Counted from the stretch's first letter, positions 45,266 through 54,135 are shown. The stretch is 56,010 nt of DNA from Cryomorphaceae bacterium (GCA_003565555.1 PXBH01000151.1:1-56010), one strand, 5' to 3'. Made by a program: numbers and translations. The notes: generated by a model from the letters alone, not told the origin.

Positions 45266-47167
45266 ATGCTTAAAATAGAAAATCTCAGCCTCTCTTTTGC
45301 AGAAAGGGTACTTTTTGACGAAATCGACATCTTCATCGGTGAGAACGACAAGATAGGTCTGACGGGAAAGAACGGGGCGGGTAAGTCGACCCTGCTCAAG
45401 GTGATACTGGGTCTGGTGAAGCCAAATTCGGGACAAGTGATCACACCGAAAGAGTTTAAACTCGGGTACCTTCCTCAGGATCTCGACTTTGATTCCGAAC
45501 TTTCCGTTTACGACGAGGTCATGTCAGCTTTTGAAGAAGTGCGGTCGCTGGAAAAAGAATTGGACAGGCTTACGGCAGAACTTGAAAAACGTGATGATTA
45601 CGAAAGTGCCTCATACATGAGCCTTGCCGAGAGTTTGAACACCACAGCCGTGCAACTCGGCGTGCATGACATCAGCTCTCAGGCAGAAAACACGGAACTG
45701 GTGCTGACCGGCCTCGGGTTTGAACGGGAGGATTTCACCAAACCCTTAAACACTTTCAGCGGAGGCTGGAAAATGCGCGTGGCCCTGGCGAAAATACTGC
45801 TCCGAAAGCCCGACCTCATTCTTTTGGATGAGCCGACCAATCACCTGGATATAGAATCGGTACAGTGGCTGGAAAAATACCTCAAAGACCGACCCGGTGC
45901 CGTACTTCTGATTTCTCACGACCGGACCTTCCTCGACCGTGTGACCAACCGCACCCTAGAGCTGGTCAACGGTAAAGCGTATGACTACCCCGTTCCCTAC
46001 TCCCAATTTACGGAGCAGCGCAAAGAGGTCATTCAAAGGCAAAGGGAAGCACGAAAAAACCAGGAGCGCGAAATCAAGCAGACCGAACAGCTGATCAATA
46101 AATTTCGCGCAAAGGCGAGCAAGGCTGCTTTCGCCCAAAACCTTATCAAAAAGCTTGACAAAATGGAGCTGACGGAAGTGGATGACGAGGAGACTTCCTC
46201 TTTTGCCTTTCGCTTTCGCCCTGCACCCCGAGCGGGAAAAATCGTTGTCAAGGCAGAAGATCTGACGAAGTATTACGGCGACAAAAAAGTATTTGAAGAC
46301 ATCAATTTTGAGATCGCACGGGGCGAGCGCGTGGCGCTTGTGGGTAAAAACGGGGCGGGAAAAACGACGCTGACCAAGGTAATAGCGGGCCTTACACCTT
46401 ACAAGGGTAAATGCGAAACGGGCTACAATGTACGTCTCGGTTATTACAGTCAGAACCAAAGTGAAGAACTGCCCGAGAATATGACGGTACACGACGTCAT
46501 CGACAATGAAGCCACGGGCGAGTACAGAAAGCATGTGCGAACACTGCTCGGAGCCTTCATGTTCAGCGGCGATGATGTTTTTAAAAAGGTAAAAGTGCTC
46601 TCGGGCGGCGAGCGCGCAAGACTCGCCCTTTGTAAACTCCTCCTGCACGAATACAATTTCATCATCTTGGATGAGCCTACGAACCACTTGGACATGCGGG
46701 CAAAAGATGTACTCAAGCAGGCCCTCGCTCAATACGACGGTACGCTGCTGGTGGTATCACACGACAGGGACTTCCTTAAAGGACTGACCGATAGTGTTCT
46801 TGAAATTAAGAAAGGAGAGATGACCGCCTTCCCCGGCGATATGACCGAGTTTCTTGAGATGAAACAAGCCGAATCCGTACGCTCCTACGAATTTGAGCAA
46901 AAAGAGAAAGCCAATGCGCAAAAGCCCAAAACGGGCAATGAGAAGGAAAAATGGCAGCTTTCGAAAAAAGTGGCGAGTTTGGAGCGCGATATCGAAAAAT
47001 TGGAAGCTGACCTGGAAAGCCATCGAAAAAAAGCCGAGCAGCTCGACCACACAGATCCCGATGCCGTGAGCGAATTCAGGAAACAAGAAAGCCGTCTGGA
47101 AGCCAAACTGGTTTCGAAAATGGAAGAGTGGGAATCTGTATCGGAATCACTCAGCATCCTCGAGTGA
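45266..47167 (+). CDS. ABC-F family ATPase
   Basis: ABC-F proteins are soluble tandem ATPases that act on ribosomes. The 633-residue protein has two ATP sites: Walker A GKNGAGKST and GKNGAGKTT, signatures FSGGWKMRVALAK and LSGGERARLALCK, and Walker B LILLDEPTNHLD and FIILDEPTNHLD. The interdomain linker is long and charged. The C-terminal 80 residues form a coiled coil (LERDIEKLEADLESHRKKAE), closer to Uup/YheS-type than to EttA. It stands alone after the gldN terminator and is convergent with the lipoprotein gene, four bases apart. Confidence 0.93.
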   Translation: MLKIENLSLSFAERVLFDEIDIFIGENDKIGLTGKNGAGKSTLLKVILGLVKPNSGQVITPKEFKLGYLPQDLDFDSELSVYDEVMSAFEEVRSLEKELDRLTAELEKRDDYESASYMSLAESLNTTAVQLGVHDISSQAENTELVLTGLGFEREDFTKPLNTFSGGWKMRVALAKILLRKPDLILLDEPTNHLDIESVQWLEKYLKDRPGAVLLISHDRTFLDRVTNRTLELVNGKAYDYPVPYSQFTEQRKEVIQRQREARKNQEREIKQTEQLINKFRAKASKAAFAQNLIKKLDKMELTEVDDEETSSFAFRFRPAPRAGKIVVKAEDLTKYYGDKKVFEDINFEIARGERVALVGKNGAGKTTLTKVIAGLTPYKGKCETGYNVRLGYYSQNQSEELPENMTVHDVIDNEATGEYRKHVRTLLGAFMFSGDDVFKKVKVLSGGERARLALCKLLLHEYNFIILDEPTNHLDMRAKDVLKQALAQYDGTLLVVSHDRDFLKGLTDSVLEIKKGEMTAFPGDMTEFLEMKQAESVRSYEFEQKEKANAQKPKTGNEKEKWQLSKKVASLERDIEKLEADLESHRKKAEQLDHTDPDAVSEFRKQESRLEAKLVSKMEEWESVSESLSILE

Positions 47168-47171
47168 CTCT

Positions 47172-48140
47172 TTAAAACTCGCTGATGAAGTAAAGCTTCG
47201 GCGACAAGCCGAATTCTTCCGCTGCTTCACTCGCCACGAAAACGCCGCCGTCCGGGGTGATTTTCACGCTCTCTACTTGTCCGAATTGAGCGAACGGGCC
47301 CATCACCAGTTGCTCCTTATCGCCCTCAAGAAAAGCGCCCGAAGGAAAATTCGATAATTTCCAAACGAAGCAGTTTCCGCTCCTTCGGTTGCCTGCGAGG
47401 GCCACAACTGCCCCGTCTGCGCTGATATCAGCCCCCGTGATGCGACCGCCCACCTCGAATCCGCCCAGCAATTCGGCATCGTGTACAGTGCCCGGCGTAT
47501 CGGGGATGCGGTACATATTTGTGCGCCGGTTTGAATTGTGTTTGGTGAAAAGATAAAGGTATCCGTTATACCAAAATGAGGCCTCGCAATCAAAATCATG
47601 GTTCTCTCCGCCGAAAACCGTTTGTTCGGGATAGCGAAAGGCAATGGTGGCATCTGCGTGAACCTCTCCCGATATACCGGGGTACAAATCATTTTTGGGA
47701 ACCCGATGGATGCCGAGGTCGGTTCGTATTCCGTCATTGTTTCCGAAATCCCCGATGAAGAGATAAGTTACGTTTGCAGCCAGGTCCTCCCAGTCTCTGT
47801 TCTCGACGTTTGTAACAGAAATTAAATGCTCCGGCTCGCCCGTATTCGGATTGATAAAGAAAAGATCGGGTGCATTGCCTCTGTCATTGTGCCCCACCAA
47901 AAAATCCTGAAATATTTCTAACCCTGAAATTTCGTTGAGCGCACCGTCTAATATCGCGACCGTTTCGACAGGCACCACCCTGCTCGGGTAATTGCAGTCT
48001 CGGTTACCGACGGCATCGGGAGCATAATTTAAGGCTGCGGGGTCATCGCACAGTACTTGCGGGGAATCATCCCCGTTGCAGGCTGCCAAAAGAAATAAAA
48101 GAAAGGAAAAGAGTGCGGCGCTGCGCAACTCAATTCTCAT
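47172..48140 (-). CDS. Surface lipoprotein with TSP3-like motif and beta-propeller-like domain
   Basis: Starting at 48140 gives 322 residues, with a lipoprotein signal (RSAALFSFLLFLLAACNGDD, cysteine 21). A short motif follows, CDDPAALNYAPDAVGNRDCN, resembling the repeated Cys/Asp 'DPxAxNYxPxA' calcium-binding units of Bacteroidota surface proteins. The rest has strand patterns (ISGLEIFQDFLVGHNDRGNA; ITGADISADGAVVALAGNRR) of a six- or seven-bladed propeller. It overlaps the DUF4956 gene by 11 bases and is the last gene of the operon. Function is unknown; surface exposure is inferred. Confidence 0.75.
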   Translation of the reverse strand: MRIELRSAALFSFLLFLLAACNGDDSPQVLCDDPAALNYAPDAVGNRDCNYPSRVVPVETVAILDGALNEISGLEIFQDFLVGHNDRGNAPDLFFINPNTGEPEHLISVTNVENRDWEDLAANVTYLFIGDFGNNDGIRTDLGIHRVPKNDLYPGISGEVHADATIAFRYPEQTVFGGENHDFDCEASFWYNGYLYLFTKHNSNRRTNMYRIPDTPGTVHDAELLGGFEVGGRITGADISADGAVVALAGNRRSGNCFVWKLSNFPSGAFLEGDKEQLVMGPFAQFGQVESVKITPDGGVFVASEAAEEFGLSPKLYFISEF

Positions 48141-48804
48141 CAAAAAACACATTGATGCTGTGCACGTGCGGAAGGGCATTGACTTGATTGGAGAATTCAC
48201 TGCTTCGCTTTTGACTTTTCAGTACAATATAGTAAGAGTATTCCTTTAAATTCTCCCCCGGCTCGCCTACCGATTTTATATTGACCAGCTTATATTTTGA
48301 GCAGTATCTGCGAAAGACCCGAAAAAGTTCTTTTTCAGGCTCTTCTGCATTTTTATAGACCACCTGTACCAAGTATTCACGCTTTACCGGGGTGGCCTCA
48401 TTGAGAACGGAAGCCAAGTAAATGACGACGCCTATAAACAAAGTCCCCACGCCCGAAATAAGGTGCATGCCCGCTCCTGCAGCCAGTCCCGCAGCCAAGG
48501 CAAAGAAGATGAACATGATGTCCTGGGTATCTTTTACGGCCGTTCTGAAGCGGATTATGGACATGGCCCCGACCAATCCGAAAGCGCGCGCGAGGTTATT
48601 TCCGATTACCATAATGACAAGCGCCGTAATCATAGTGAGCATGACCAGAGAAACCACATAAGTCCCGGAATAACTGATTCCCGTATATGTGGTGCGGTAA
48701 AGAATGCCGATAAAAATACCCGTGAGAAGGGCCGCCGTAAGGTTGATCAGGGCCTCTTCCGGCGTAAGGCTGAATTGGAAAAAATTTTGGAATTCATTGA
48801 CCAT
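48130..48804 (-). CDS. DUF4956 membrane protein
   Basis: The 224-residue protein has about four membrane helices in the first 130 residues, including the conserved ARAFGLVGAMSIIRFRTAVK loop and DTQDIMFIFFALAAGLAAG, followed by a cytoplasmic ferredoxin-like domain (EYLVQVVYKNAEEPEKELFR). DUF4956 genes are often found next to VTC-type polyphosphate polymerase genes. Here the VTC gene lies one base upstream. A role in polyphosphate handling at the membrane is inferred from this pairing, not seen. Confidence 0.9.
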   Translation of the reverse strand: MVNEFQNFFQFSLTPEEALINLTAALLTGIFIGILYRTTYTGISYSGTYVVSLVMLTMITALVIMVIGNNLARAFGLVGAMSIIRFRTAVKDTQDIMFIFFALAAGLAAGAGMHLISGVGTLFIGVVIYLASVLNEATPVKREYLVQVVYKNAEEPEKELFRVFRRYCSKYKLVNIKSVGEPGENLKEYSYYIVLKSQKRSSEFSNQVNALPHVHSINVFFDEN

Positions 48805-48805
48805 T

Positions 48806-49555
48806 TCAGCCGCCTATTTTGATGTTGAAAACAGAGATATCCTTTCTTTCAAAAGGCGTTGCAAATTTGGATAAGGCCTCGTGCCTTAGTCCGAATTCCT
48901 GCACCACACTCCGGGCCCAAGTGGGCATTTTGTTCTCAAAATATTTGATTTCAAGAATAAAAAAATCCTTCCATACCAGGCGCAGGCCCGAATTGGTATA
49001 CAGATCCTTCAGTGAGGGCCACATTTTGCAACGTATATTTTTGTCGAAAGTGATCCGCACTCCGGGATCAAACTTACCGTGAAAAGGTTCGCGATCGTAC
49101 ACGATGAGGTTAACGGGCCTGTATCCGTATCGGTAGAGATTGAACAGAAACTTCCGGGCATCCTCCTCATTTCGTCCCTTCACGTTTTTGCCTGCCCCGT
49201 TGGCGAATCCTGTATTCAGCAGCTCGTGCACGTCATTGTAGCTGACTTGTGCGCGATTTTTCCAAATGCGATCGCCGAGTTTTCTTTTAATCTCTAAAAA
49301 CACCATACTGTCAGCTTGCTGCCGGTCGTAGCCCCTTATGCGTAATTTTTTGCGTACTTCCACCCCCTCCCACTTCTCGTAAAGGGAATTGAACTCCGGA
49401 GTATCGTAATAGACGCTGCGGACGGTGTATTGATAAAGTCCTTTTTCATTGATCGGAGCAAAGGTATCCGGGCGCAAAAAGGGTTTGATCCGCGTGCGCA
49501 GCTCATCGAGTCGTTCGTTGGGCACCAAGTATTTTCTTTCGTACCTGTACTTCAT
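48806..49555 (-). CDS. VTC domain polyphosphate polymerase-like protein
   Basis: The 249-residue protein has the VTC/CYTH-like tunnel fold pattern: YRYERKYLVP at the N-terminus, VRSVYYDTPEFNSLYEKWEG, the basic strand VRKKLRIRGY, FLEIKRK, and VRITFDKNIRCK near 170. Near the C-terminus LEIKYFENKMPTWARSVVQE carries the lysine and glutamate expected to bind polyphosphate. Yeast Vtc4 homologues make polyphosphate from ATP. There are no membrane helices here; the DUF4956 partner supplies them. It overlaps the HlyD-like gene by four bases. Confidence 0.88.
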   Translation of the reverse strand: MKYRYERKYLVPNERLDELRTRIKPFLRPDTFAPINEKGLYQYTVRSVYYDTPEFNSLYEKWEGVEVRKKLRIRGYDRQQADSMVFLEIKRKLGDRIWKNRAQVSYNDVHELLNTGFANGAGKNVKGRNEEDARKFLFNLYRYGYRPVNLIVYDREPFHGKFDPGVRITFDKNIRCKMWPSLKDLYTNSGLRLVWKDFFILEIKYFENKMPTWARSVVQEFGLRHEALSKFATPFERKDISVFNIKIGG

Positions 49556-50616
49556 GCCATGGGCGTTGTAGACATTCTGAAGCGCCGGATGAGCAAATCA
49601 AAGAGACTCACTTCATCACACATCAACTTCACCTCCATTACCGAACCGAGTTTTATTTCAGAATTATAAGGCCAGACTGCGGTCACAAAAAATGCCTGTC
49701 GGTTATCGACAAATTTCACAACGTCATCAATGGCGACGACATCTCCGCGATGGCTCGAAAACCAAGCCTCCGATCCCTGCTGCACATAATCAAAATCAGA
49801 GAGAAGTACAGGCATCACCCCTACCGTTTTCGAAGTGTCCATAATGGTCAGAATCTTCTCTGAACCCGATGAACGCGGAAACTGAAGTCTGCCGGAGAAC
49901 GGCGCGGTGATGGTGAAATAATTCAGTCGGCTCTCAATTTGAGAAATTTGTCGGGAAAGTGCCTCTATTCGCGCCCTTACAAGCTTCTCTTGCTCCGGTT
50001 TCTCACCGGTGGTCACGGAAAGATAATTGGCTTTGGCGATCTTCTCTTCGAGCTCTTTAACCATAAGCCTGTTCTCTTCGATCTCGAACTCCTGATCAGA
50101 AATTACTCCGTCTTTAATCAAGGTTCGCGTCCTCGCCATCAATTTCTTTTGCGTTTCAAGCTCTTGTTTGGCCAAGTCCCACTGCTCTAAGGCGAGCAAA
50201 ACATCTTCAGGCTTTTGGCCCGTAGTATGAAATTCGAGTTGGGCCCAGAGTACCTCGAGCTGACCTTTAAGCTGAATCAGATTGTGCTGTTCTTCGTTTG
50301 AAGAAATATATCCCAAGGTATCTCCTCGGCTTATGTAGCGCCGGCCTGTCAGCTCGGGATTCAATCTGAACTCGACAACATCACCCCTTTGAAACTCGGT
50401 CACATCGTAGTTTGAGGTCGTATTGTACACGTTGTCTCTCAGGGTAGAAACGAGGTTCCCTTCCAAAGTTCGGATGAGGGTGTATTCACTGCCCGCCATG
50501 AACATTCCCTTGCCCTTTACGGCATAGGTCACGGTCACTTGGGTGGATATTGCGATCAGGCCGATCAAAATGATCGAAAAAATCAACCAAGTTTTATACT
50601 TCTTCTGCAGGTTCAA
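49552..50616 (-). CDS. HlyD/membrane-fusion-type protein
   Basis: The 354-residue protein has one N-terminal membrane helix (TWLIFSIILIGLIAISTQVT) and a periplasmic part with two helical hairpins (about 110-230, KGQLEVLWAQLEFHTTGQKP then QWDLAKQELETQKKLMARTR), followed by the lipoyl-like FTITAPFSGRLQFPRS strand and a beta-barrel region. This is the architecture of HlyD/AcrA adaptors, but no ABC or RND pump gene is adjacent. It is the first gene of the HlyD-VTC-DUF4956-lipoprotein operon and has a promoter at 50649-50680. Confidence 0.88.
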   Translation of the reverse strand: MNLQKKYKTWLIFSIILIGLIAISTQVTVTYAVKGKGMFMAGSEYTLIRTLEGNLVSTLRDNVYNTTSNYDVTEFQRGDVVEFRLNPELTGRRYISRGDTLGYISSNEEQHNLIQLKGQLEVLWAQLEFHTTGQKPEDVLLALEQWDLAKQELETQKKLMARTRTLIKDGVISDQEFEIEENRLMVKELEEKIAKANYLSVTTGEKPEQEKLVRARIEALSRQISQIESRLNYFTITAPFSGRLQFPRSSGSEKILTIMDTSKTVGVMPVLLSDFDYVQQGSEAWFSSHRGDVVAIDDVVKFVDNRQAFFVTAVWPYNSEIKLGSVMEVKLMCDEVSLFDLLIRRFRMSTTPMA

Positions 50617-50943
50617 GGGAATCTGATTAAATAAATTTTCAGCGGGAGCGAAGTTAAAAAATTATTAAATGTTCAACAAAGGATCAATTAGCTTGCAAAT
50701 TGTTGATTATCATTAAAAAAAACACGGCACACGAATGTTGCCCGGCATGGGTGTGGCTTCATAACGCGAACCAATTTTTACAGTTCGGCTCGGGGAGCGC
50801 GTTTAAGATTTCATTACGGCATACAAGGCTTTTGGTTGCCCGAAGCCGTTAGTTTTCTCAGAATCGGACAAAAGCAGCTTCATCTGATGGCTTTTCGAGG
50901 AAACGAAGGTGCAGGGCTGACGCTTATTCTGCATCAGCATGTT
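50617..50943. other. Intergenic region, AT-rich near the HlyD promoter
   Basis: This 327-base gap lies between two minus-strand operons. It holds the HlyD promoter and, beyond 50690, no recognisable gene, repeat or clear terminator. A plus-strand frame that starts at 50836 runs antisense into the lysoplasmalogenase gene and is not considered coding. Confidence 0.6.
50649..50680 (-). promoter_or_regulatory. Promoter of the HlyD-VTC-DUF4956-lipoprotein operon
   Basis: The minus strand reads TTTG (50677-50680), 20 bases, TAACTTCG (50649-50656; one mismatch to TAnnTTTG), followed by a leader of roughly 30 bases. Confidence 0.6.
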
Positions 50944-51690
50944 TCATATATTATGAGCGGCGGCCTTCTCGGCCTCATCGGCGAGTTGTCTCCATCCTCC
51001 CGCCGCAATGAGAAACTGGGCAGTACCGTAAAGGCCCATAATCCAAAAATGGCTGAAAGGAACATCTTCAGCAAATTTATTCCACGCCAATACACTGTCA
51101 GAAGCCACGAAAAGCGCCGCTCCGGCCGTGACCGGCCAAAAACTCGCGTTGCAAACCTTACCGAATCGGCTCAGGGCCATGAGCAGCATCAGGGTGATGA
51201 CAATCGTATAGAGCATCACGGGAGCAATCATCGATCCCAAGCTCGGCGCGAGCTGCGAGAAAAAATACACAGCGTACCCTGCAACCGCCACCAAGAGCCA
51301 ACCTTGCTTCCTGAGCAACTCTACCTCGTGATCACGGCGGTAGGTTCGGGTGAAAGCTACGATGTAGGCAATATGACCGCATAAAAAGGCCGCTAACCCG
51401 AAGGTGAAATAAGATTCCGCAACCGACTGAAACATCAACAAAACATCGCCCGCCAATGATAAAACCAAACCCGCCGAAAGCCAATAGGCAAACGGAGATA
51501 AAACGGTACGCCGAACCACCGCCGCAGTAACACCGATCAGGGAGAGCAAAAGCAGGGGCTTGGTGAGGCGAGCAAGCAAGTGATAAAACTCGGGCGCGGC
51601 CGATCTCGGGCCGAATTCACCCGCAAAAACATGAACTGCCAAGAGAAGAAAATAAAACGCCGAGAAGACGATTAAGAAAGTCCTGCTCAT
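50944..51690 (-). CDS. Lysoplasmalogenase (YhhN/TMEM86 family)
   Basis: The 248-residue protein has about eight membrane helices. Family motifs are present: LTKPLLLLSL, LVLSLAGDVLLMF, FGLAAFLCGHIAYIVAFTRT and the late GAALFVASDSVLAWNKF. In mammals the TMEM86 enzymes hydrolyse the vinyl-ether bond of lysoplasmalogens. It overlaps the upstream hydroxylase gene by four bases (ATGA), so the two are one unit. Hydrolase activity toward ether lipids is inferred from family membership. Confidence 0.9.
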   Translation of the reverse strand: MSRTFLIVFSAFYFLLLAVHVFAGEFGPRSAAPEFYHLLARLTKPLLLLSLIGVTAAVVRRTVLSPFAYWLSAGLVLSLAGDVLLMFQSVAESYFTFGLAAFLCGHIAYIVAFTRTYRRDHEVELLRKQGWLLVAVAGYAVYFFSQLAPSLGSMIAPVMLYTIVITLMLLMALSRFGKVCNASFWPVTAGAALFVASDSVLAWNKFAEDVPFSHFWIMGLYGTAQFLIAAGGWRQLADEAEKAAAHNI

Positions 51691-52919
51691 TCAGCTTCAA
51701 CAACTTCGTGAAAGGCGGTACGCTGCAAAACGAGCAAGGAACCCAGAGAAAATATCACCACAGCGGGCAATACGGCAAACGGAAGGATGCCCTCGGTGTA
51801 AAACAGCACTCCTACAAGTAAAGAAACGGAAAAACGAACGCCCTCCGCAGTAAGGGCTTTCTTTCTGTCTTCGAAAACCATCCCCAAAAGCATGACTGAC
51901 AACACAGCACATACAGCGGCCGCAATCCGAAGGCCTGTACTCATTTGCGCTGCATTAAACAGAAATACAGCCACCAACACCAGCACAGTCAAGTATTGAA
52001 TAAAGAGGTACACATTGAGTGCCGGAGATATTTCGATATCAAATTTCCGATAGGTTGTTTTGTCCACCGGCTTCGGAGGCCTGTATCCGCCCAAGTATGA
52101 AGGATACCAGCCCGGCGGCATCCAAGCCAACCTGAACTTGTCTCCCAAGCGCGGGATATGCTTCATTTCATTCCACAAATTCACGAAGGGCTGTACATTC
52201 GCCTTCACAGGGTTCCAAGTCCGTAAGGGGGTAGTAATTCCGTAAGTAGGCGTCTCTTCTTCTTGTTGAAATGTCCCGAACATTCTGTCCCAAATCATCA
52301 GCGTACCCGCATGGTTCTTGTCGATGTACTTCGGGTCGCGCCCGTGGTGCACCCGGTGGTGGGAAGGGGTATTGAAAATATATTCGAACCACCTCGGCAT
52401 ATTTTTGATCACCTCGGTATGAATCCAAAATTGATAGAGCAAATTGAACGCACCCATCAATACGAACCATTCCGTCTTAAAACCCAAAAAGGCGAGCGGG
52501 AAATAAAAATAGAAGGTGAACATTTTCTGAAAAGTGCTCTGCCTCAGAGCCACAGAGAGATTGTAATCCTCACTCTGGTGATGAACCACATGGCCCAGCC
52601 ACAGCAAGTTGACCTGATGGCTCATGCGGTGCGCCCAATAGTAAAAGAAGTCCACACCGATAAAGGTGAGCAGAATCCAATACCAGGTGGTCTCGAGCTC
52701 AAAAAGAGCAAAGTTTACAAAGATAAAATGGTAGGCGGCCACCGTAAAAATCTTGGCAAAGAGACCCGTAATTTGCTCAACGATGCCGCAACTGATGTTT
52801 GCCACGGCATCATTCAGACGGTATAACTTGCGCTGCTTGAAATAATCATAGACCACCTCAGCACCCATGAGGATAAAGAAAACAGGTATGGCAAGGATGA
52901 CGGGATTTAAATTTTCCAA
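51687..52919 (-). CDS. Sterol desaturase/fatty acid hydroxylase superfamily protein, alkylglycerol monooxygenase-like
   Basis: Membrane di-iron enzyme of 410 residues. The eight-histidine ligand set is complete: HRMSH (97-101), HVVHH (110-114), H167 in WIHTEV and HHRVHH (187-192). Length, and the C-terminal half with extra helices, resemble TMEM195 (alkylglycerol monooxygenase), which cleaves ether lipids. The start is placed at TTG 52919, giving MENLNPVILAIPVFF; a longer frame to 52967 would place the strong promoter at 52937-52968 inside the gene. It overlaps the lysoplasmalogenase gene by four bases. Confidence 0.9.
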   Translation of the reverse strand: MENLNPVILAIPVFFILMGAEVVYDYFKQRKLYRLNDAVANISCGIVEQITGLFAKIFTVAAYHFIFVNFALFELETTWYWILLTFIGVDFFYYWAHRMSHQVNLLWLGHVVHHQSEDYNLSVALRQSTFQKMFTFYFYFPLAFLGFKTEWFVLMGAFNLLYQFWIHTEVIKNMPRWFEYIFNTPSHHRVHHGRDPKYIDKNHAGTLMIWDRMFGTFQQEEETPTYGITTPLRTWNPVKANVQPFVNLWNEMKHIPRLGDKFRLAWMPPGWYPSYLGGYRPPKPVDKTTYRKFDIEISPALNVYLFIQYLTVLVLVAVFLFNAAQMSTGLRIAAAVCAVLSVMLLGMVFEDRKKALTAEGVRFSVSLLVGVLFYTEGILPFAVLPAVVIFSLGSLLVLQRTAFHEVVEAE

Positions 52920-52936
52920 AACATGCGGTATACCCA

Positions 52937-52968
52937 CAAAAATACGAAGTTTTACATTAGCGCTCAAA
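52937..52968 (-). promoter_or_regulatory. Promoter of the hydroxylase-lysoplasmalogenase operon
   Basis: The minus strand reads TTTG (52965-52968), 20 bases, TATTTTTG (52937-52944), a near-perfect consensus match. Its location fixes the gene start downstream, at 52919. Confidence 0.75.
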
Positions 52969-53005
52969 CAGCACCCGGCGCCAAAGTTTTTGTGATCTTT
53001 GGGGC

Positions 53006-53326
53006 ATGATAATGTACAACGTTACCGTAAGTATAGATCCGGAAGCAGAGCGCGAATGGCTGGCGTGGATCAAGGAAGTGCACCTTCCCGATGTGCTCGC
53101 TACGGGTCATTTTGCAGAAGCAAAAATAGCGCGCATCTTGGCCGAAGAAGAAGGCGGCAAGGCTTACAGCATTCAATACTTCGCCGAGAGCATGGAAGCT
53201 TACCAAACCTACGAGCGCGAAGATGCCGAGCGCTTGCGGGCCGAACATCAGCAAAAATTCGGTACAAAAACGGCCGCATTCCGCACCCTGCTCCATGTGA
53301 TCCACCACAACGATGGAAAAGGTTAG
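53006..53326 (+). CDS. DUF4286 family protein
   Basis: A 106-residue cytoplasmic protein starting MIMYNVTVSIDPEAEREWLA, with VHLPDVLATGHFAEAKIARI and a later KAYSIQYFAESMEAYQTYER. DUF4286 proteins look like small ferredoxin-like (dimeric alpha-beta barrel) folds; their function is unknown. The conserved neighbour in Bacteroidota is rsmA, which here overlaps its 3' end by 14 bases. Confidence 0.88.
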   Translation: MIMYNVTVSIDPEAEREWLAWIKEVHLPDVLATGHFAEAKIARILAEEEGGKAYSIQYFAESMEAYQTYEREDAERLRAEHQQKFGTKTAAFRTLLHVIHHNDGKG

Positions 53327-54107
53327 GGCCAAAAAGCACCTCGGGCAGCACTTCCTCACCGAAGTCGGGATAGCCGAGAAGCTGGCCGCCGCCGTTTCCG
53401 GACACGGCGGCACAACGAATGTCTTGGAAATAGGTCCGGGAACGGGCATCCTCACCCGGGCCCTGGCAGCAGACCCCGGCCGCAAGCTCAAGATGGTCGA
53501 GATCGATTCGGATTCGGTGCGCTACCTCAACGAAAGGCATCCCGAGCTCGCTGAATCATTGATCGAAGCGGACTTTCTGAAGATGCCGCTCGAAACGATT
53601 TTTAGCGGACAGCCATTCGCTCTGGCGGGAAATTTCCCTTACAATATCTCCTCCCAAATCCTCTTCAGGCTGGTCGATCACCGCAACTTAATACCCGAGT
53701 GTGTCGGCATGTTTCAGCGCGAAGTGGCGCAGCGTATAGCCTCACCTCCGGGCTCCAAAGTCTACGGGATACTCAGCGTACTGGTGCAAACTTTCTACCA
53801 TACAGATTACCTCTTTACCGTCAGCGAAGGCTGCTTCTCGCCTCCTCCCAAGGTGAAAAGCGGAGTGATCCGACTCGAGCGCAATGATCGCGACGGGCTT
53901 CCCGTGCCTTACCCCTTTTTAAAAACCGTGGTGAAAACAGCTTTCGGTCAAAGGAGAAAAACCCTCCGAAACAGCTTGGCCCCTCTTGTGGGGCAATACG
54001 GCACTTCCCTTCCCGAAAAATACACCGGTCTGAGACCCGAAGTGCTCTCACCGGAAGCCTTTATCGAGCTGGCGGCCGCGATCCGGACTCCCGAATCAAG
54101 CAGATAA
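53313..54107 (+). CDS. rsmA: 16S rRNA dimethyladenosine transferase (KsgA)
   Basis: RsmA dimethylates two adjacent adenines in helix 45 of 16S rRNA. The 264-residue protein starts KVRAKKHLGQHFLTEVGIAE, has the S-adenosylmethionine motif VLEIGPGTGILT, and the catalytic NFPYNISS motif. The C-terminal helical domain ends normally. The gene overlaps DUF4286 and is followed by mgtE. Confidence 0.97.
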   Translation: MEKVRAKKHLGQHFLTEVGIAEKLAAAVSGHGGTTNVLEIGPGTGILTRALAADPGRKLKMVEIDSDSVRYLNERHPELAESLIEADFLKMPLETIFSGQPFALAGNFPYNISSQILFRLVDHRNLIPECVGMFQREVAQRIASPPGSKVYGILSVLVQTFYHTDYLFTVSEGCFSPPPKVKSGVIRLERNDRDGLPVPYPFLKTVVKTAFGQRRKTLRNSLAPLVGQYGTSLPEKYTGLRPEVLSPEAFIELAAAIRTPESSR

Positions 54108-54135
54108 CCCCGGTGGCCCCGCGCGCGTATTTTCA

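Noticed and set aside
50836-51384. Plus-strand frame of 182 codons
   Set aside because: Mostly antisense to the lysoplasmalogenase gene; no promoter or family match.
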